Source: Ahrensia sp.
Lineage (GTDB): Bacteria; Pseudomonadota; Alphaproteobacteria; Rhizobiales; Rhizobiaceae
Direction of reading: 5' to 3'
Assembly: GCA_002698425.1 (NCBI GenBank)
Contig: NZXU01000100.1
Coordinates: 1 to 64,000, forward strand
DNA length: 64,000 nt
Below are positions 7,717 to 18,144 of this stretch, one piece after another. The translations under genes were made by a program, and so were the position numbers. The notes under the pieces are model-generated. The model searched no databases, had not been told where the DNA came from, and was given only the letters and a program-made list of their open reading frames with translations. Numbering within the stretch: the first letter of the stretch is position 1; each line of letters starts with the position of its first letter.

Positions 7717-8118
7717 ATGGGGCGTTTGGCAGGACCGCCATCGAAGCGCAGTTTGGCTGCTGAATGGAAAAGGGAGGTCGAAAGGCAAAGGTTGGAGCGG
7801 AACCATGCGCTTCCGGCGGCGCCAATCGGAAGCCCGCCAGCGAAACGCCGCCAACTCGCGTTACTCTGGCTCCTTCAAACGCATTTCACATCGGGATTTC
7901 ATGTGAATTGGAAAAATCGCCCTCTCTACACGCGGGATATGCGCGCCCTGGTTCGAGATGGCTGTCTGTCGATGAGGCGGGGCAACTTCATCGGAAAAAG
8001 ATGCGGTACGTTGCTTGATATCACCGAGAAAGGCGCGTTGCGTCTCTCCGGCACCAAAATACCGGATCTCGACAAACGATATATTGAACAAGCGTTTCTC
8101 GCGTCAGATCTACGTTAA
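7717..8118 (+). CDS. Unrecognised winged-helix-like small protein inside the glc operon
   Basis: A 133-residue protein starting at ATG 7717 after TAGGAGAAAGCGAT. The first 45 residues are basic and Pro-rich. Residues ~46-115 look like a compact helix-helix-wing fold: LALLWLLQTHFTSGF, then RDMRALVRDGCLSMRR, then TLLDITEKGALRL. This resembles winged-helix DNA-binding domains whose wing precedes a terminal helix. I do not recognise the family. Its base composition is visibly less GC-rich than glcE and glcF on either side. It ends 16 bases before glcF. It could be a late insertion into the operon or a small regulator. Confidence 0.65.
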   Translation: MGRLAGPPSKRSLAAEWKREVERQRLERNHALPAAPIGSPPAKRRQLALLWLLQTHFTSGFHVNWKNRPLYTRDMRALVRDGCLSMRRGNFIGKRCGTLLDITEKGALRLSGTKIPDLDKRYIEQAFLASDLR

Positions 8119-8134
8119 GTTAGCAGGTTGCTCC

Positions 8135-9478
8135 ATGCAGACCAATTTCACCGCAGACCAATTGCAGGATCCCGGTGTGGCCGCCTCGGAGAAGATCCTG
8201 CGTACCTGCGTGCATTGCGGCTTCTGCACGGCGACCTGTCCGACCTATGTGACGCTCGGCAACGAGCTCGACAGTCCGCGCGGGCGCATCTACCTGATCA
8301 AGGACATGCTGGAGAACGGCCGGCCCGCCGATGAGGAGGTCGTCACCCATATCGACCGCTGCCTGTCCTGCCTCTCCTGCATGACGACCTGCCCGTCGGG
8401 CGTCCATTACATGCATCTCGTCGACCATGCCCGCGCGCATATCGAGAAGACCTACAGGCGCCCCTTCTTCAACCGGCTGACGCGCAATGTCCTCGCGATG
8501 GTTCTGCCTTATCCGGAGAGGTTTCGGGCGTCTCTGCACGCGGCGAGGCTCGGACGGCCCTTTGCCGGCCTGTTCAAGGCGATCGCGCCGCTGAAAGCCT
8601 TCGGGGCGATGCTGGATCTCGCGCCGAAGACGATCGAGAGGCCGTCGGCCTTCTCGGAGCCCGGGACGCATGCGCCAGTGTCCGATAAGCGCGGCCGCGT
8701 CGCCATCCTCACCGGCTGCGCCCAGCCCGTCCTCAAGCCCGGCATCAACGATGCGACGATCCGCCTGTTGACGCGTCTCGGCATCGAAGTGGTCGTGCCG
8801 GAAGGCGAGGGCTGCTGCGGCGCGCTGGTCCATCACATGGGCCGCGAGGAACAGGCGATGGCGGATGCGCGGCGCAATGTCGATGCCTGGATGCGGCAGA
8901 TCGATCGGGGCGGGCTGGACGCGATCATCATCACGGCGTCCGGCTGCGGCACCACCGTCAAGGATTACGGCTGGATGCTGCGCGAGGATCCGGCCTATGC
9001 CGAGAAAGCGGCCCGCGTATCGGAACTGGCCAAGGACATCACCGAGTATCTCGCGAGCATCGACCTGCCGGAGCCGGCGGCGCAACCCAACCTGACCGTC
9101 GCCTATCACTCCGCCTGCTCGATGCAGCACGGCCAGAAGATCACCGCCGCGCCGAAGAACCTGCTGAAGGCGGCGGGCTTCAGGGTGAAGGATCCGGCGG
9201 AAGGCCATCTGTGCTGCGGCTCAGCCGGCACCTACAACATCATGCAGCCGGAAATCTCGGCTGAGCTGAAGGCGCGCAAGGTCCGCAATATCGAAGCGAC
9301 GAAACCTGACGCGATCGCCACCGGCAATATCGGCTGCATCACCCAGATCGCCTCGGGGACGGATATCCCGATCCTGCATACGGTCGAACTGCTCGACTGG
9401 GCCTATGGCGGACCGAAACCGGACGGCCTCCCGGAAGCGAAGCCGTCGCGCCTCGACGCGTTGCTGGCGGCGGAGTAG
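8135..9478 (+). CDS. glcF: Glycolate oxidase iron-sulfur subunit GlcF
   Basis: A 447-residue iron-sulfur subunit. Two ferredoxin-type 4Fe-4S motifs are seen: CVHCGFCTATC at residues 25-35 and CLSCLSCMTTC at 76-86. Two CCG domains follow, with GCCGALVHHMG and CCGSAGTYN. It takes electrons from the GlcD/GlcE flavins and delivers them to the membrane quinone pool. ATG 8135 is chosen because homologues begin with MQTNF; the frame is open upstream into the preceding gene. It is the last gene of the operon and is convergent with a YbaN gene 21 bases on. Confidence 0.95.
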   Translation: MQTNFTADQLQDPGVAASEKILRTCVHCGFCTATCPTYVTLGNELDSPRGRIYLIKDMLENGRPADEEVVTHIDRCLSCLSCMTTCPSGVHYMHLVDHARAHIEKTYRRPFFNRLTRNVLAMVLPYPERFRASLHAARLGRPFAGLFKAIAPLKAFGAMLDLAPKTIERPSAFSEPGTHAPVSDKRGRVAILTGCAQPVLKPGINDATIRLLTRLGIEVVVPEGEGCCGALVHHMGREEQAMADARRNVDAWMRQIDRGGLDAIIITASGCGTTVKDYGWMLREDPAYAEKAARVSELAKDITEYLASIDLPEPAAQPNLTVAYHSACSMQHGQKITAAPKNLLKAAGFRVKDPAEGHLCCGSAGTYNIMQPEISAELKARKVRNIEATKPDAIATGNIGCITQIASGTDIPILHTVELLDWAYGGPKPDGLPEAKPSRLDALLAAE

Positions 9479-9499
9479 GGCCGCAGCGTCCGGTTCGGA

Positions 9500-9862
9500 T
9501 CAGCGCTGGCGCGGCTCTGGGCGGCTCAGGACGAACAAGGCGGCGACCGAAAGGACGACGATCTGGATCGTCAACACGGTTGCGCTGCCGCCTATCATCC
9601 ATGTGATGCCCGGCGTGGCGACCATCGAGGTCAGCGCGATCGTCTTCGGCCCGCGGCCGATCGCGCCTTCCGCACGCCAGTCGGTGATCAGCGTGCCGAA
9701 ACGGGGATGGCCGAGCAGCCATGCTTCCAGTCGCGGCGAGCTGCGCGCGAAGGCGAAGGCTGCAAGCAGTAGGAAGGGCGTCGCGGGAACGAGTGGCAAA
9801 ACGATGCCCGCCGCCGCCGCGCCAATGCACGCTAATCCGAACATCTGCCAGAGAAGCTTCAT
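9500..9862 (-). CDS. YbaN/DUF454 family inner membrane protein
   Basis: A 120-residue protein with three hydrophobic stretches: about residues 5-20, 27-40 and a final pair at 78-112. It carries the family core GIVLPLVPATPFLLLAAFAFARSSPRLEAWLLGHPRFG (about residues 19-56). YbaN/DUF454 proteins are small inner membrane proteins of unknown function. It is monocistronic and divergent from the aldo/keto reductase. Confidence 0.88.
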   Translation of the reverse strand: MKLLWQMFGLACIGAAAAGIVLPLVPATPFLLLAAFAFARSSPRLEAWLLGHPRFGTLITDWRAEGAIGRGPKTIALTSMVATPGITWMIGGSATVLTIQIVVLSVAALFVLSRPEPRQR

Positions 9863-9990
9863 TTCACCTGCTCCATAAGCTCGTCATATAGTGCCCTCGG
9901 GACCGGATTTCACGCCGCGCGGGCCTCGTCATCGGCGGATCGATCGTTTAGACCGTGGCCGTCATTCACGAGGAATTCGGAGCAACCACG

Positions 9991-10974
9991 ATGCAGCAAT
10001 GCAAACTCGGACAGAACGGACCGGAAGTCGGCGCGATCGGGCTCGGCTGCATGAGCTTTGCCGGGCCTTACGGCAAGATCGACGAGGCGCATGCCCACCG
10101 GCTCCTCGCCGCCTCGCTCGATCTCGGCATTACCCATCTCGATACGGCGGTGCTTTATGGCGGTGGCATTTCGGAAAGCTATATCGGCTCTTTCATCAAG
10201 GACCATCCGAACCGTTTCACCATCGCCACCAAGGCCGGCATCATCACCAAGCCGGAACGCCGCTTCGACAACACGCCCACCTATCTGCGCGAGTCGCTGG
10301 AAGCCTCGCTCAAGCGGCTCGGGGTCGACTATGTGGAGGTTTTCTACCTGCATCGCCGCCAGCAGGATATCCCGATCGAGGATGCGATGGGCACGCTGGT
10401 GAAGATGAAGGAGGAGGGCAAGATCGGCGGCATAGGCCTGTCCGAGGTCGCGCCCTACACCCTGCGCCGCGCCACCGCCGTTCACCCGGTCGCGGCGGTG
10501 CAGAACGAATACTCGCTTTGGACGCGACTGCCGGAACTGGGCCTGCTGCAGGCCTGCGAAGAGCTGGACACGACCTTCGTCGCCTTCTCGCCGGTCGGGC
10601 GCGGCATTTTCTCCAAGAAGCCTCCGGTCATCGAAGATCTGCCGGAAGGCGATTTCCGCCGCAGCACCCCGCGTTTCGCCGAGCCGAATTATTCGCTCAA
10701 CAAGGCCATGGTGTCGCGGTTCGCCGACTACGCGGCGAGCCAGGGCATGACGCCCGGCACGATGGCGAATGCATGGGTGCTGAGCCGCGGCAAGAACATC
10801 ATATCCATCCCCGGCACGAAGTCTCCGGAACACCTCGCCGAAAACGCCAGGGCGGGCGACATCGTCCTCACCGAGGCGCAACTGGCCGAGATCGACCGGC
10901 TGCTTCCCGTGGGGTTCGCCTATGGCGACCGCTACTCCGACGGGCAGGCGGTCGGTCCGGAGCGCTATTGCTGA
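9991..10974 (+). CDS. Aldo/keto reductase
   Basis: A 327-residue NADPH-dependent reductase of the aldo/keto reductase superfamily. The catalytic tetrad is visible: Asp and Tyr in LDTAVLYGGG, Lys in ATKAGI and His in VFYLHRRQ. The family end of the cofactor site is IISIPGTKSPEHLAEN. The ATG at 9991 (MQQCKLGQNG) gives the usual AKR N-terminus; an in-frame GTG at 9955 is less likely. It resembles the YakC/Tas-like general aldehyde reductases. The substrate is not predictable and no operon partner is seen. Confidence 0.92.
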   Translation: MQQCKLGQNGPEVGAIGLGCMSFAGPYGKIDEAHAHRLLAASLDLGITHLDTAVLYGGGISESYIGSFIKDHPNRFTIATKAGIITKPERRFDNTPTYLRESLEASLKRLGVDYVEVFYLHRRQQDIPIEDAMGTLVKMKEEGKIGGIGLSEVAPYTLRRATAVHPVAAVQNEYSLWTRLPELGLLQACEELDTTFVAFSPVGRGIFSKKPPVIEDLPEGDFRRSTPRFAEPNYSLNKAMVSRFADYAASQGMTPGTMANAWVLSRGKNIISIPGTKSPEHLAENARAGDIVLTEAQLAEIDRLLPVGFAYGDRYSDGQAVGPERYC

Positions 10975-11069
10975 CAACCGCGTATCGCGCTTGCGCCGCC
11001 GTATGACAAATATCAATGTCGTGCACGCGGCCCCGTGCAAGGTGGAATCCCCAAAGACAGGAGGATTGA

Positions 11070-11504
11070 ATGTTCGAGCGTATCATCGTGGCCACTGACG
11101 GGTCGGACCATGCCAAGGAGGCGGTGAAGGTCGCGTGCGATCTCGCCGGGAAGTACGGGTCGCGCCTGCATATCGTGCATACGCCGCAGGCCATCGGCGA
11201 CACGCTGATCGTCGGCTACACGGCCGTGCCGGTACCGCCGACCAAGGAGGAGATCGAGAAGGCGGGCCGCGAGGTGATCGGCGCAACGGAGGCCGCCGTG
11301 CGCGAGGCCGGCATCACCGAATTCACCAGCCAGCTGGTCAGCGGCGATCCCGCCCATGCTATCGTCGAGGAGGCGAAGGCGCACAAATCCGACCTGATCG
11401 TGATGGGCCGGCGCGGCCTCGGTTCGTTGACCGGTCTTCTCGTCGGCTCGACCACGACAAAGGTTGCCCAGCTTGCTCCCTGCGCGGTGCTGACGGTCAA
11501 GTGA
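11070..11504 (+). CDS. Universal stress protein, ATP-binding UspA-type
   Basis: A 144-residue single-domain universal stress protein. N-terminal MFERIIVATDGSDHAKEAV and C-terminal GRRGLGSLTGLLVGSTT make up the G-x2-G-x9-G-(S/T) nucleotide-binding loop of the ATP-binding subgroup. An AGGAGG precedes ATG 11070. It is soluble and cytosolic and probably acts in stress survival. The 214 bases from here to fumC hold no gene. Confidence 0.93.
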   Translation: MFERIIVATDGSDHAKEAVKVACDLAGKYGSRLHIVHTPQAIGDTLIVGYTAVPVPPTKEEIEKAGREVIGATEAAVREAGITEFTSQLVSGDPAHAIVEEAKAHKSDLIVMGRRGLGSLTGLLVGSTTTKVAQLAPCAVLTVK

Positions 11505-11718
11505 CCGCAAGCCGCTCCCGGCGGAACAGCACGGGCGGATCATCCTGAACCCCAGCACCGCAACCGCCTGGATGGCCGCATAGCCGCCTATCCAGGCGAA
11601 AAGCGACAACATGCAGCTCGCCCCGACCGGGCGGCAATCGGGATTCTTCATCTCGTCGCGCGGCGTCGCGGTTGGACGCCGCCGTTTCGCATCCCATATC
11701 GGGGCAAAGGAGATTGCC

Positions 11719-13104
<1,386 letters not shown>

Positions 13105-13223
13105 TGAACGAAAGAGGATAAATCGTTCTCTTCTGGTGAACGCATTGTCGCCGTCTCGACGGATTGCTGCGCCGCAATAAACGAATATTTTCCGCGGCAC
13201 ACATCAACCCGAGGTCAATGACA

Positions 13224-13628
13224 ATGTCGAATTCCATCATCCTTCTCGTGGCGCGCATCCTGCTCGCCTTCATCTTCATCCTGTCCGGTGTCCAGAAATT
13301 CTTCGGCATCGAAGGCACCGCCGGCTACATCGCGTCGGTCGGCCTGCCCTTCGCCACCCTGCTGGCCATCGGCGCGGCGATCGTCGAGACCTTTGGCGGT
13401 CTCGCCATCCTGGTCGGCTACCGCACCCGCGAAGCCGCCTGGGTCCTCGCCGCCTTCACGCTGGTCGCCGGCTTCCTGTTCCACTTCCAGCCCGCCGACC
13501 AGATGCAGATGATCTCCTTCATGAAGAACATCGCGATCACCGGCGGCTTCCTCGCCCTCGGCCAGATCGGCGCCGGCGCCCTGTCGCTGGACGCCCGCCG
13601 CGGCGCGGCCAAGCCGGCATTCGCCTGA
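13224..13628 (+). CDS. DoxX family membrane protein
   Basis: A 134-residue protein with four hydrophobic helices (about residues 3-20, 45-70, 73-92, 105-125) and the DoxX-type early motif ILLAFIFILSGVQKFFG. DoxX/DoxD-like proteins are integral membrane proteins, some linked to quinol oxidation or redox stress. ATG 13224 is favoured because GAGG lies nine bases upstream; ATG 13218 (two residues longer) is the alternative. No operon partner is seen. Confidence 0.88.
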   Translation: MSNSIILLVARILLAFIFILSGVQKFFGIEGTAGYIASVGLPFATLLAIGAAIVETFGGLAILVGYRTREAAWVLAAFTLVAGFLFHFQPADQMQMISFMKNIAITGGFLALGQIGAGALSLDARRGAAKPAFA

Positions 13629-13807
13629 CATCACGGCCAAAACCGATGACCGGCGGCGCGGGGCCTTGTCCCGCGCCGTTTTCGTTTCCCGGGCCATCCA
13701 GCCGGCAAGTCCCGAAGCTGCGACATATTCGACATTACCTATTTGTAACGGGACCGGGGTGAGGGCCGGGATTAGCGTTCGCGCGTAATATCGGAAGGTT
13801 AACTCCC

Positions 13808-14326
13808 ATGCGCTCGATCCTGCTCCGCTACGCCACGCCGCTGATCACCGGCCTCTTTCTCGTTTCGGTCGTCTCCGGCGTGGCGCTGTTCTTCCATATC
13901 GGCTCCGCCTATTTCCACTCGATGCATGAATGGCTTTCGATGATCCTCATCGCACCCTTCATCCTGCATATCTGGAAGAACTGGCGGGCGTTTCTGAACT
14001 ATTTCAAGCGCTCGGCCATGCCGGTCGCGCTGGTCGCGTCGCTGGCCGGCGCGGTCGCCTTCGCCTGGCCGATGCTGACCGCGCCCGCCGGCGGTCCCGG
14101 CGGCCGGCCGGAATTCGCGCTGCTCAGGGCAGTACAGTCGGCGCCGATCAGCCATGTCGCGCCGTTGTTCGGCAAGGACGGGGACGGCCTCGCGGAAGGA
14201 TTGCGGGCGAGGGGCTTCACGGTCGCCTCGACGGACGACACGCTGAACGGCATCGCCGAGGCGTCGGGCAAGTCGTCCGGCGACATCGCCGCGGCCCTGG
14301 TTGCCTACCAGTCCGGCGCGGAGTGA
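13808..14326 (+). CDS. DUF4405 domain membrane protein
   Basis: A 172-residue protein with an N-terminal DUF4405 domain. Three helices (about residues 8-30, 38-55 and 72-88) carry paired His residues in SMHEWLSMILIAPFILHIWKNW, which probably bind haem. The C-terminal third is soluble (residues ~100-172). DUF4405 proteins are often linked to membrane electron transfer and flavinylation. Function here is not defined. A strong terminator follows at 14429. Confidence 0.82.
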   Translation: MRSILLRYATPLITGLFLVSVVSGVALFFHIGSAYFHSMHEWLSMILIAPFILHIWKNWRAFLNYFKRSAMPVALVASLAGAVAFAWPMLTAPAGGPGGRPEFALLRAVQSAPISHVAPLFGKDGDGLAEGLRARGFTVASTDDTLNGIAEASGKSSGDIAAALVAYQSGAE

Positions 14327-14428
14327 TCCGCACGCGATTTCGTTGCGTAAGGAAAATACCGGGCCGCAATCTCCCTCGTCTGCGGTTCGTTCTCGAGGCG
14401 GCATCCCCGAACGGCCGTCCAGAAAAAG

Positions 14429-14463
14429 CCGCGCTGCCCACCCTCTCGCAGCGCGGTTTTTTT
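14429..14463. terminator. Bidirectional rho-independent terminator between the DUF4405 gene and hisG
   Basis: Nine-base perfect stem CCGCGCTGC / GCAGCGCGG with a ten-base loop. It is followed by TTTTTTT on the plus strand and by a T-run on the minus strand (AAAAA before the stem). It serves both convergent transcripts. Confidence 0.85.
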
Positions 14464-15163
14464 ACGCCCCGAGCGCCGCAGCGAGCGCCGCGACCGTATC
14501 GCGCCGGTCCGGACCGCCGGGCGCGGGCTTCGGGGCGAACAGGCAGGCCTGCGATTGCAGGATCACGCCGTCCCTGAGCACTTTCAGATGGTTGGCCCGC
14601 AGCGTCGAGCCGGTCGAGGTAATATCGACGATCACGTCCGCCTGCCCGGCCGCCGGCGCGCCCTCGGTCGCGCCGAGGCTCTCGATGATGCGATAGAGCT
14701 GGATGCCATGGGTCTGCGAGAAATGCTGCTGCGTCAGCCGCCAGTATTTCGTCGCGATACGCAGCCGCCGCCCGTGGCGGTGGCGGAAATCGGCGGCGAC
14801 GAGGCCGAGATCGGCCATGGTCTCGACATCGAACCACGGCTCCGGCACGGCGACGACGACATCGGCATGGCCGAAACCGAGCTGCGCCAGCCGCGTCACC
14901 CGGTTCTCGCTGTCCGGCAGGCCCTCGCGGACCAGATCTTCGCCGGTGATGCCGAGATCGATCGAGCCCTTGCCGAGTTCTCGCGCGATCTCAGAGGCCG
15001 ACAGGAAAGCGACCTCCACTTGGGGATGGCTGGCGACGGCGGCGCGATAGGTGCGCGCGTCCTTCGGCGGCTCGACGGCATATCCGGCGGCGTCCATCCG
15101 TTTCAGCGCCTCTTCCTTCAGGCGGCCCTTCGAGGGCACGGCGATGGTGATCGTCTCGCTCAT
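14462..15163 (-). CDS. hisG: ATP phosphoribosyltransferase catalytic subunit (short form)
   Basis: A 233-residue short-form HisG. It condenses ATP with PRPP in the first step of histidine synthesis and needs HisZ as regulatory subunit. The PRPP loop is visible ([19 protein letters not shown]), as is the substrate region [11 protein letters not shown] near the N-terminus. Its ATG overlaps the hisZ stop by four bases (ATGA), which fixes the start at 15163 although the frame is open further upstream. The gene ends at the bidirectional terminator. Confidence 0.96.
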   Translation of the reverse strand: MSETITIAVPSKGRLKEEALKRMDAAGYAVEPPKDARTYRAAVASHPQVEVAFLSASEIARELGKGSIDLGITGEDLVREGLPDSENRVTRLAQLGFGHADVVVAVPEPWFDVETMADLGLVAADFRHRHGRRLRIATKYWRLTQQHFSQTHGIQLYRIIESLGATEGAPAAGQADVIVDITSTGSTLRANHLKVLRDGVILQSQACLFAPKPAPGGPDRRDTVAALAAALGA

Positions 15164-16281
15164 GCCGCGCCTCCCGTCAGCGCGCCGATGCGGTCGAGCC
15201 AGACCGAGAAGCCGACGCCCGGCATGGCGGTCTTCGCGCCGAGCATGGTCAGAAGGCGGTCGTAGCGGCCACCGCCGACGAGGACGAGCCCGTCGGGCAG
15301 GCTGATCTCGTAGACCAGCGCCGTATAGTAATCGAGCGCGCGACCGAAGGCGGCGTCGTAGACAACGGCGGCGGTGTCGACGCCGGCCCGGTCCATCTCG
15401 GCCTCGCGTTCCGCGAAACCGGCGATCGCGCCGGACAGGTCGAGCCCATTGGCGTCGGCGAAATCGGACAGCGCCCCGGCTGCCGCGTTGAGCGGCGCGC
15501 GGATGGCGAGAAAATCGCGCAGCGTCGCGAGCGCCGCGGCGTCCGGCGCGATCTCGGCGGCGTCGAAGCGCGCGATCAGCCGGTCGGCGATCTCGCCCGC
15601 ATCGCGTCCGCCGGAATTTTCCAGCCCGGCGATGCGCAGCCGCATGGCGAGCGCATTGACGAGCGCCGAGCGGTCGCGCGCCTCGCAGGGTTCGAGAATG
15701 TCGGCCGGCACCTCCGGCGGGGCGGAGGGATGGGCGAGCGCGTCGAGCGCCGCGTCGAGCGTGGCGCGGTCGCCGAAAGCGTGGCTCAGCCGCACGGCCC
15801 AACCCCGGGGCAGGCCGAGCCCGGTGATCACCGCGTTGAACACGGCCTGGTCGCCAAGCGTCGTGACGGTCTTCGCCGAGACGCCGAGCGCCTTCAGGAA
15901 GGCGAGCGCGTCGGCCATCGACCGCGCATCCGCCGCGGCGCCGTCCGTGTCGCCGATATCCTCGATGCCGGCCTGCAGGAACTCGTTGCCGCCGGCGCGG
16001 CGCTGCCGGAAGACAGTGCCGACATAACCGTAGCGATACTGTCCGGTCCCGGTGGCGTCGAGATGGTGCAGGCAGACCGGAATGGTGAATTCAGGGCGCA
16101 GGCACAGCGTCTCGCCGGTCTCGCTTTCCGACAGGAAGATGCGCCGCCGAAGTTCCTCGCCGGCCGTGTCGAGAAAAGGATCCGCCGGCTGCAGAACGGG
16201 CACGTCGAGCCGCTCCGCGCCCAGCTGGGCGAGGATGGTCTCGATGTCGGCGCGCGCCGAAAAGGAGCGAAGGGCGTTCAT
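15160..16281 (-). CDS. hisZ: ATP phosphoribosyltransferase regulatory subunit
   Basis: A 373-residue HisZ, the class II aminoacyl-tRNA synthetase-like partner of short HisG. It confers histidine feedback and activates the enzyme. Motifs of the HisRS fold persist: [37 protein letters not shown] and [10 protein letters not shown]. The tRNA-binding domain is lacking. It is upstream of and overlapping with hisG, and downstream of hisS from which it is separated by a palindromic repeat. Confidence 0.95.
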   Translation of the reverse strand: MNALRSFSARADIETILAQLGAERLDVPVLQPADPFLDTAGEELRRRIFLSESETGETLCLRPEFTIPVCLHHLDATGTGQYRYGYVGTVFRQRRAGGNEFLQAGIEDIGDTDGAAADARSMADALAFLKALGVSAKTVTTLGDQAVFNAVITGLGLPRGWAVRLSHAFGDRATLDAALDALAHPSAPPEVPADILEPCEARDRSALVNALAMRLRIAGLENSGGRDAGEIADRLIARFDAAEIAPDAAALATLRDFLAIRAPLNAAAGALSDFADANGLDLSGAIAGFAEREAEMDRAGVDTAAVVYDAAFGRALDYYTALVYEISLPDGLVLVGGGRYDRLLTMLGAKTAMPGVGFSVWLDRIGALTGGAA

Positions 16282-16375
16282 GCGTGTCCCAATTCACGAA
16301 GTTTCGTTTCAATGCAACCGTCGAAGCGGTGCGGGAGCCAATCAATGCTGATTTTTCAAGGGCCTTGCCGCGAGG

Positions 16376-16544
16376 CCCCCCTCTGTCCGCTTCGCGGACA
16401 TCTCCCCCGCGAAGGGGGGAGAGTGGAGCGCGGGACATTGTTTGGAGCAAGACACCGGGCTTGGATGTTTGTCGCGAGATATCGCGCGACGGCACCACTC
16501 TCCCCCCTTGTGGGGGAGATGTCCCAACGGGACAGAGGGGGGTG
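16376..16544. repeat. Large inverted repeat (rhizobial mosaic/RIME-type element)
   Basis: Two ~50-base arms, 16376-16425 and 16494-16544, are near reverse complements (CCCCCCTCTGTCC... ACTCTCCCCCC / GGGGGG). Each arm itself folds: GTCCGCTTCGCGGAC and GTCCCAACGGGAC are small hairpins, and CTCCCCC/GGGGGAG is an outer stem. About 68 bases lie between. This is the layout of rhizobial intergenic mosaic elements that are scattered through genomes. The rest of the hisZ-hisS gap holds nothing else. Confidence 0.8.
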
Positions 16545-16569
16545 CTCCAGCCCGGCTCGGGCTGGCCGC

Positions 16570-18060
16570 CTACGCGCCCCTGGCCCTGTCCTCGGCCTGG
16601 CTGGCCAGCAGTTTCACGATTTCGGGCACGATGTCGGCCTCGGCGATCTCGAACTGGCCGGGGCGGGCTTCGCGGTATTCCTCGTTGGAGGCGATCGCCT
16701 CGGCCTGTTTGCGGCCCTCGATCATGTCCTTGATCTGCACCTTGCCGGCGGCGCGCTCATCCGAACCCTGGATGATCGCGATCGGGCAGCCGCGCCGGTC
16801 GGCATATTTCAGCTGGTTGCCGAATTTCTTCCAGTTGCCCTGATACATCTCGGCGCGGATGCCGGCCTCGCGCAGCAACTGGACCATCTGCTGGTATTTG
16901 CCGAGCGCCTCCGTGTCGCCGTCCATGACGGTGACGAGGACCGGCGCGACGACATCGTCCTGGCCGAGCTTGCCGAGGTTCTTGAGCGCCGTCATCAGTC
17001 GCGAGACGCCGATGGAAAAGCCGGTCGCCGGCACATCCTGCCCGGTGAAGCGCTTGACCAGCCCGTCATAACGCCCGCCGCCGCCGACCGAGCCGAACTG
17101 CACCGTCTCGCCCTTCTCGTTAGTGACGTCGAAGAGCAGTTCGGCCTCATAGACCGGGCCGGTGTAGTATTCGAGGCCGCGGACGACGGAGGGGTCTATC
17201 TTGATGCGATCCGCTTCATACCCCGCAGACATGACCAACCTCTGGATATCGGCGAGTTCGGCAATTCCCGAATCTCCTTTCTCGTTTCCGATAACGGTGG
17301 CGGTTGAAAAGGTCAGCAGAGATGCTTCGAGTGCCGTGATCTGTTCGGAATTCAACCCAGCACCCGGCGTGAAATCTCCGCTCTCATCCTTACGTCCTTC
17401 GCCAAGCAGAAGCCGCACGCCTTCGATGCCAAATTTGTCCAGTTTGTCTAGCGAACGCAGCACCGTGAGACGCGTATGGCCATGCTGTTCGCCTTCCAGC
17501 CCAATTGCCTCCAACACCCCATCCAGCACCTTCCGATTATTCACCCGGATCACGTAATCCCCGCGCTTGATGCCGAGCGCTTCCATCGTGTCGGCCATCA
17601 TCATGCACATCTCGGCGTCGGCTTGGACGCCCGGCGCGCCGACCGTGTCGGCGTCGAACTGCATGAACTGGCGGAAGCGGCCGGGGCCGGGCTTTTCGTT
17701 GCGGAAGACCCACCCCGCCCGGTAGGTGCGGTAGGGCAGCTGGATCGTGTTGATGTTCTCGGCGACGTGGCGGGCGAGCGGCGCGGTCAGGTCGTAGCGC
17801 AGGCTCATCCACTGCTCGTCGTCGTCCTGCACCGAGAACACGCCTTCGTTCGGGCGGTCCTGGTCGGGCAGGAACTTTCCGAGGCAGTCTGTATATTCGA
17901 AGATCGGGGTCTCGACCGGGTCGAAGCCGTAGCGCTCGTAGACGGATTTGATCTTCGCGACCATCTCGTCGGTGGCGCGGATATCGGCGGGGGACCGGTC
18001 GACGAAGCCGCGCGGCAGGCGCGCTTTCAGCTTCTGCGGTTTTTTCTTTTTCTCGGACAT
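16570..18060 (-). CDS. hisS: Histidyl-tRNA synthetase
   Basis: A 496-residue class II synthetase charging tRNA-His. Motif 2 reads [22 protein letters not shown], unlike the FRxERPQKGRYRQFHQ form of other bacteria. This fits the distinct alphaproteobacterial HisRS lineage known to charge tRNA-His lacking the usual G-1. Also seen are [15 protein letters not shown], the histidine-binding [15 protein letters not shown], motif 3 GGGGRYDGL, and a basic N-terminus (KKKKPQKLK). The coding stretch 17210-17560 is visibly less GC-rich than the rest. A 12-base inverted repeat abuts its start codon. Confidence 0.96.
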   Translation of the reverse strand: MSEKKKKPQKLKARLPRGFVDRSPADIRATDEMVAKIKSVYERYGFDPVETPIFEYTDCLGKFLPDQDRPNEGVFSVQDDDEQWMSLRYDLTAPLARHVAENINTIQLPYRTYRAGWVFRNEKPGPGRFRQFMQFDADTVGAPGVQADAEMCMMMADTMEALGIKRGDYVIRVNNRKVLDGVLEAIGLEGEQHGHTRLTVLRSLDKLDKFGIEGVRLLLGEGRKDESGDFTPGAGLNSEQITALEASLLTFSTATVIGNEKGDSGIAELADIQRLVMSAGYEADRIKIDPSVVRGLEYYTGPVYEAELLFDVTNEKGETVQFGSVGGGGRYDGLVKRFTGQDVPATGFSIGVSRLMTALKNLGKLGQDDVVAPVLVTVMDGDTEALGKYQQMVQLLREAGIRAEMYQGNWKKFGNQLKYADRRGCPIAIIQGSDERAAGKVQIKDMIEGRKQAEAIASNEEYREARPGQFEIAEADIVPEIVKLLASQAEDRARGA

Positions 18061-18061
18061 G

Positions 18062-18119
18062 AAAGGGCCTGTCGGGCAGGGAGGAGGAAATCGCGCCTTC
18101 CCTACAAGACAGGCCCTTT
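18062..18119. promoter_or_regulatory. Long hairpin covering the hisS translation start
   Basis: Perfect 12-base inverted repeat AAAGGGCCTGTC (18062-18073) / GACAGGCCCTTT (18108-18119), with an imperfect inner stem (AGGGAGG / CCTTCCCT). On the minus strand it ends one base before the hisS ATG (18060), so the ribosome-binding site (ACAGG) lies in the stem. On the plus strand it ends in TTTT. It may be a terminator for the upstream secreted-protein gene, a translational control element, or both. Confidence 0.6.
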
Positions 18120-18144
18120 TGCCGCAAGACGCCAGCTCGGGCGG

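Noticed and set aside
11505..11718. Possible gene between the universal stress protein and fumC
   Set aside because: The only open frame is the upstream extension of fumC, with no homology and no ribosome-binding site.
16376..16544. CRISPR-like repeats
   Set aside because: Only one inverted pair of arms, no regular spaced direct repeats; fits a palindromic mosaic element instead.
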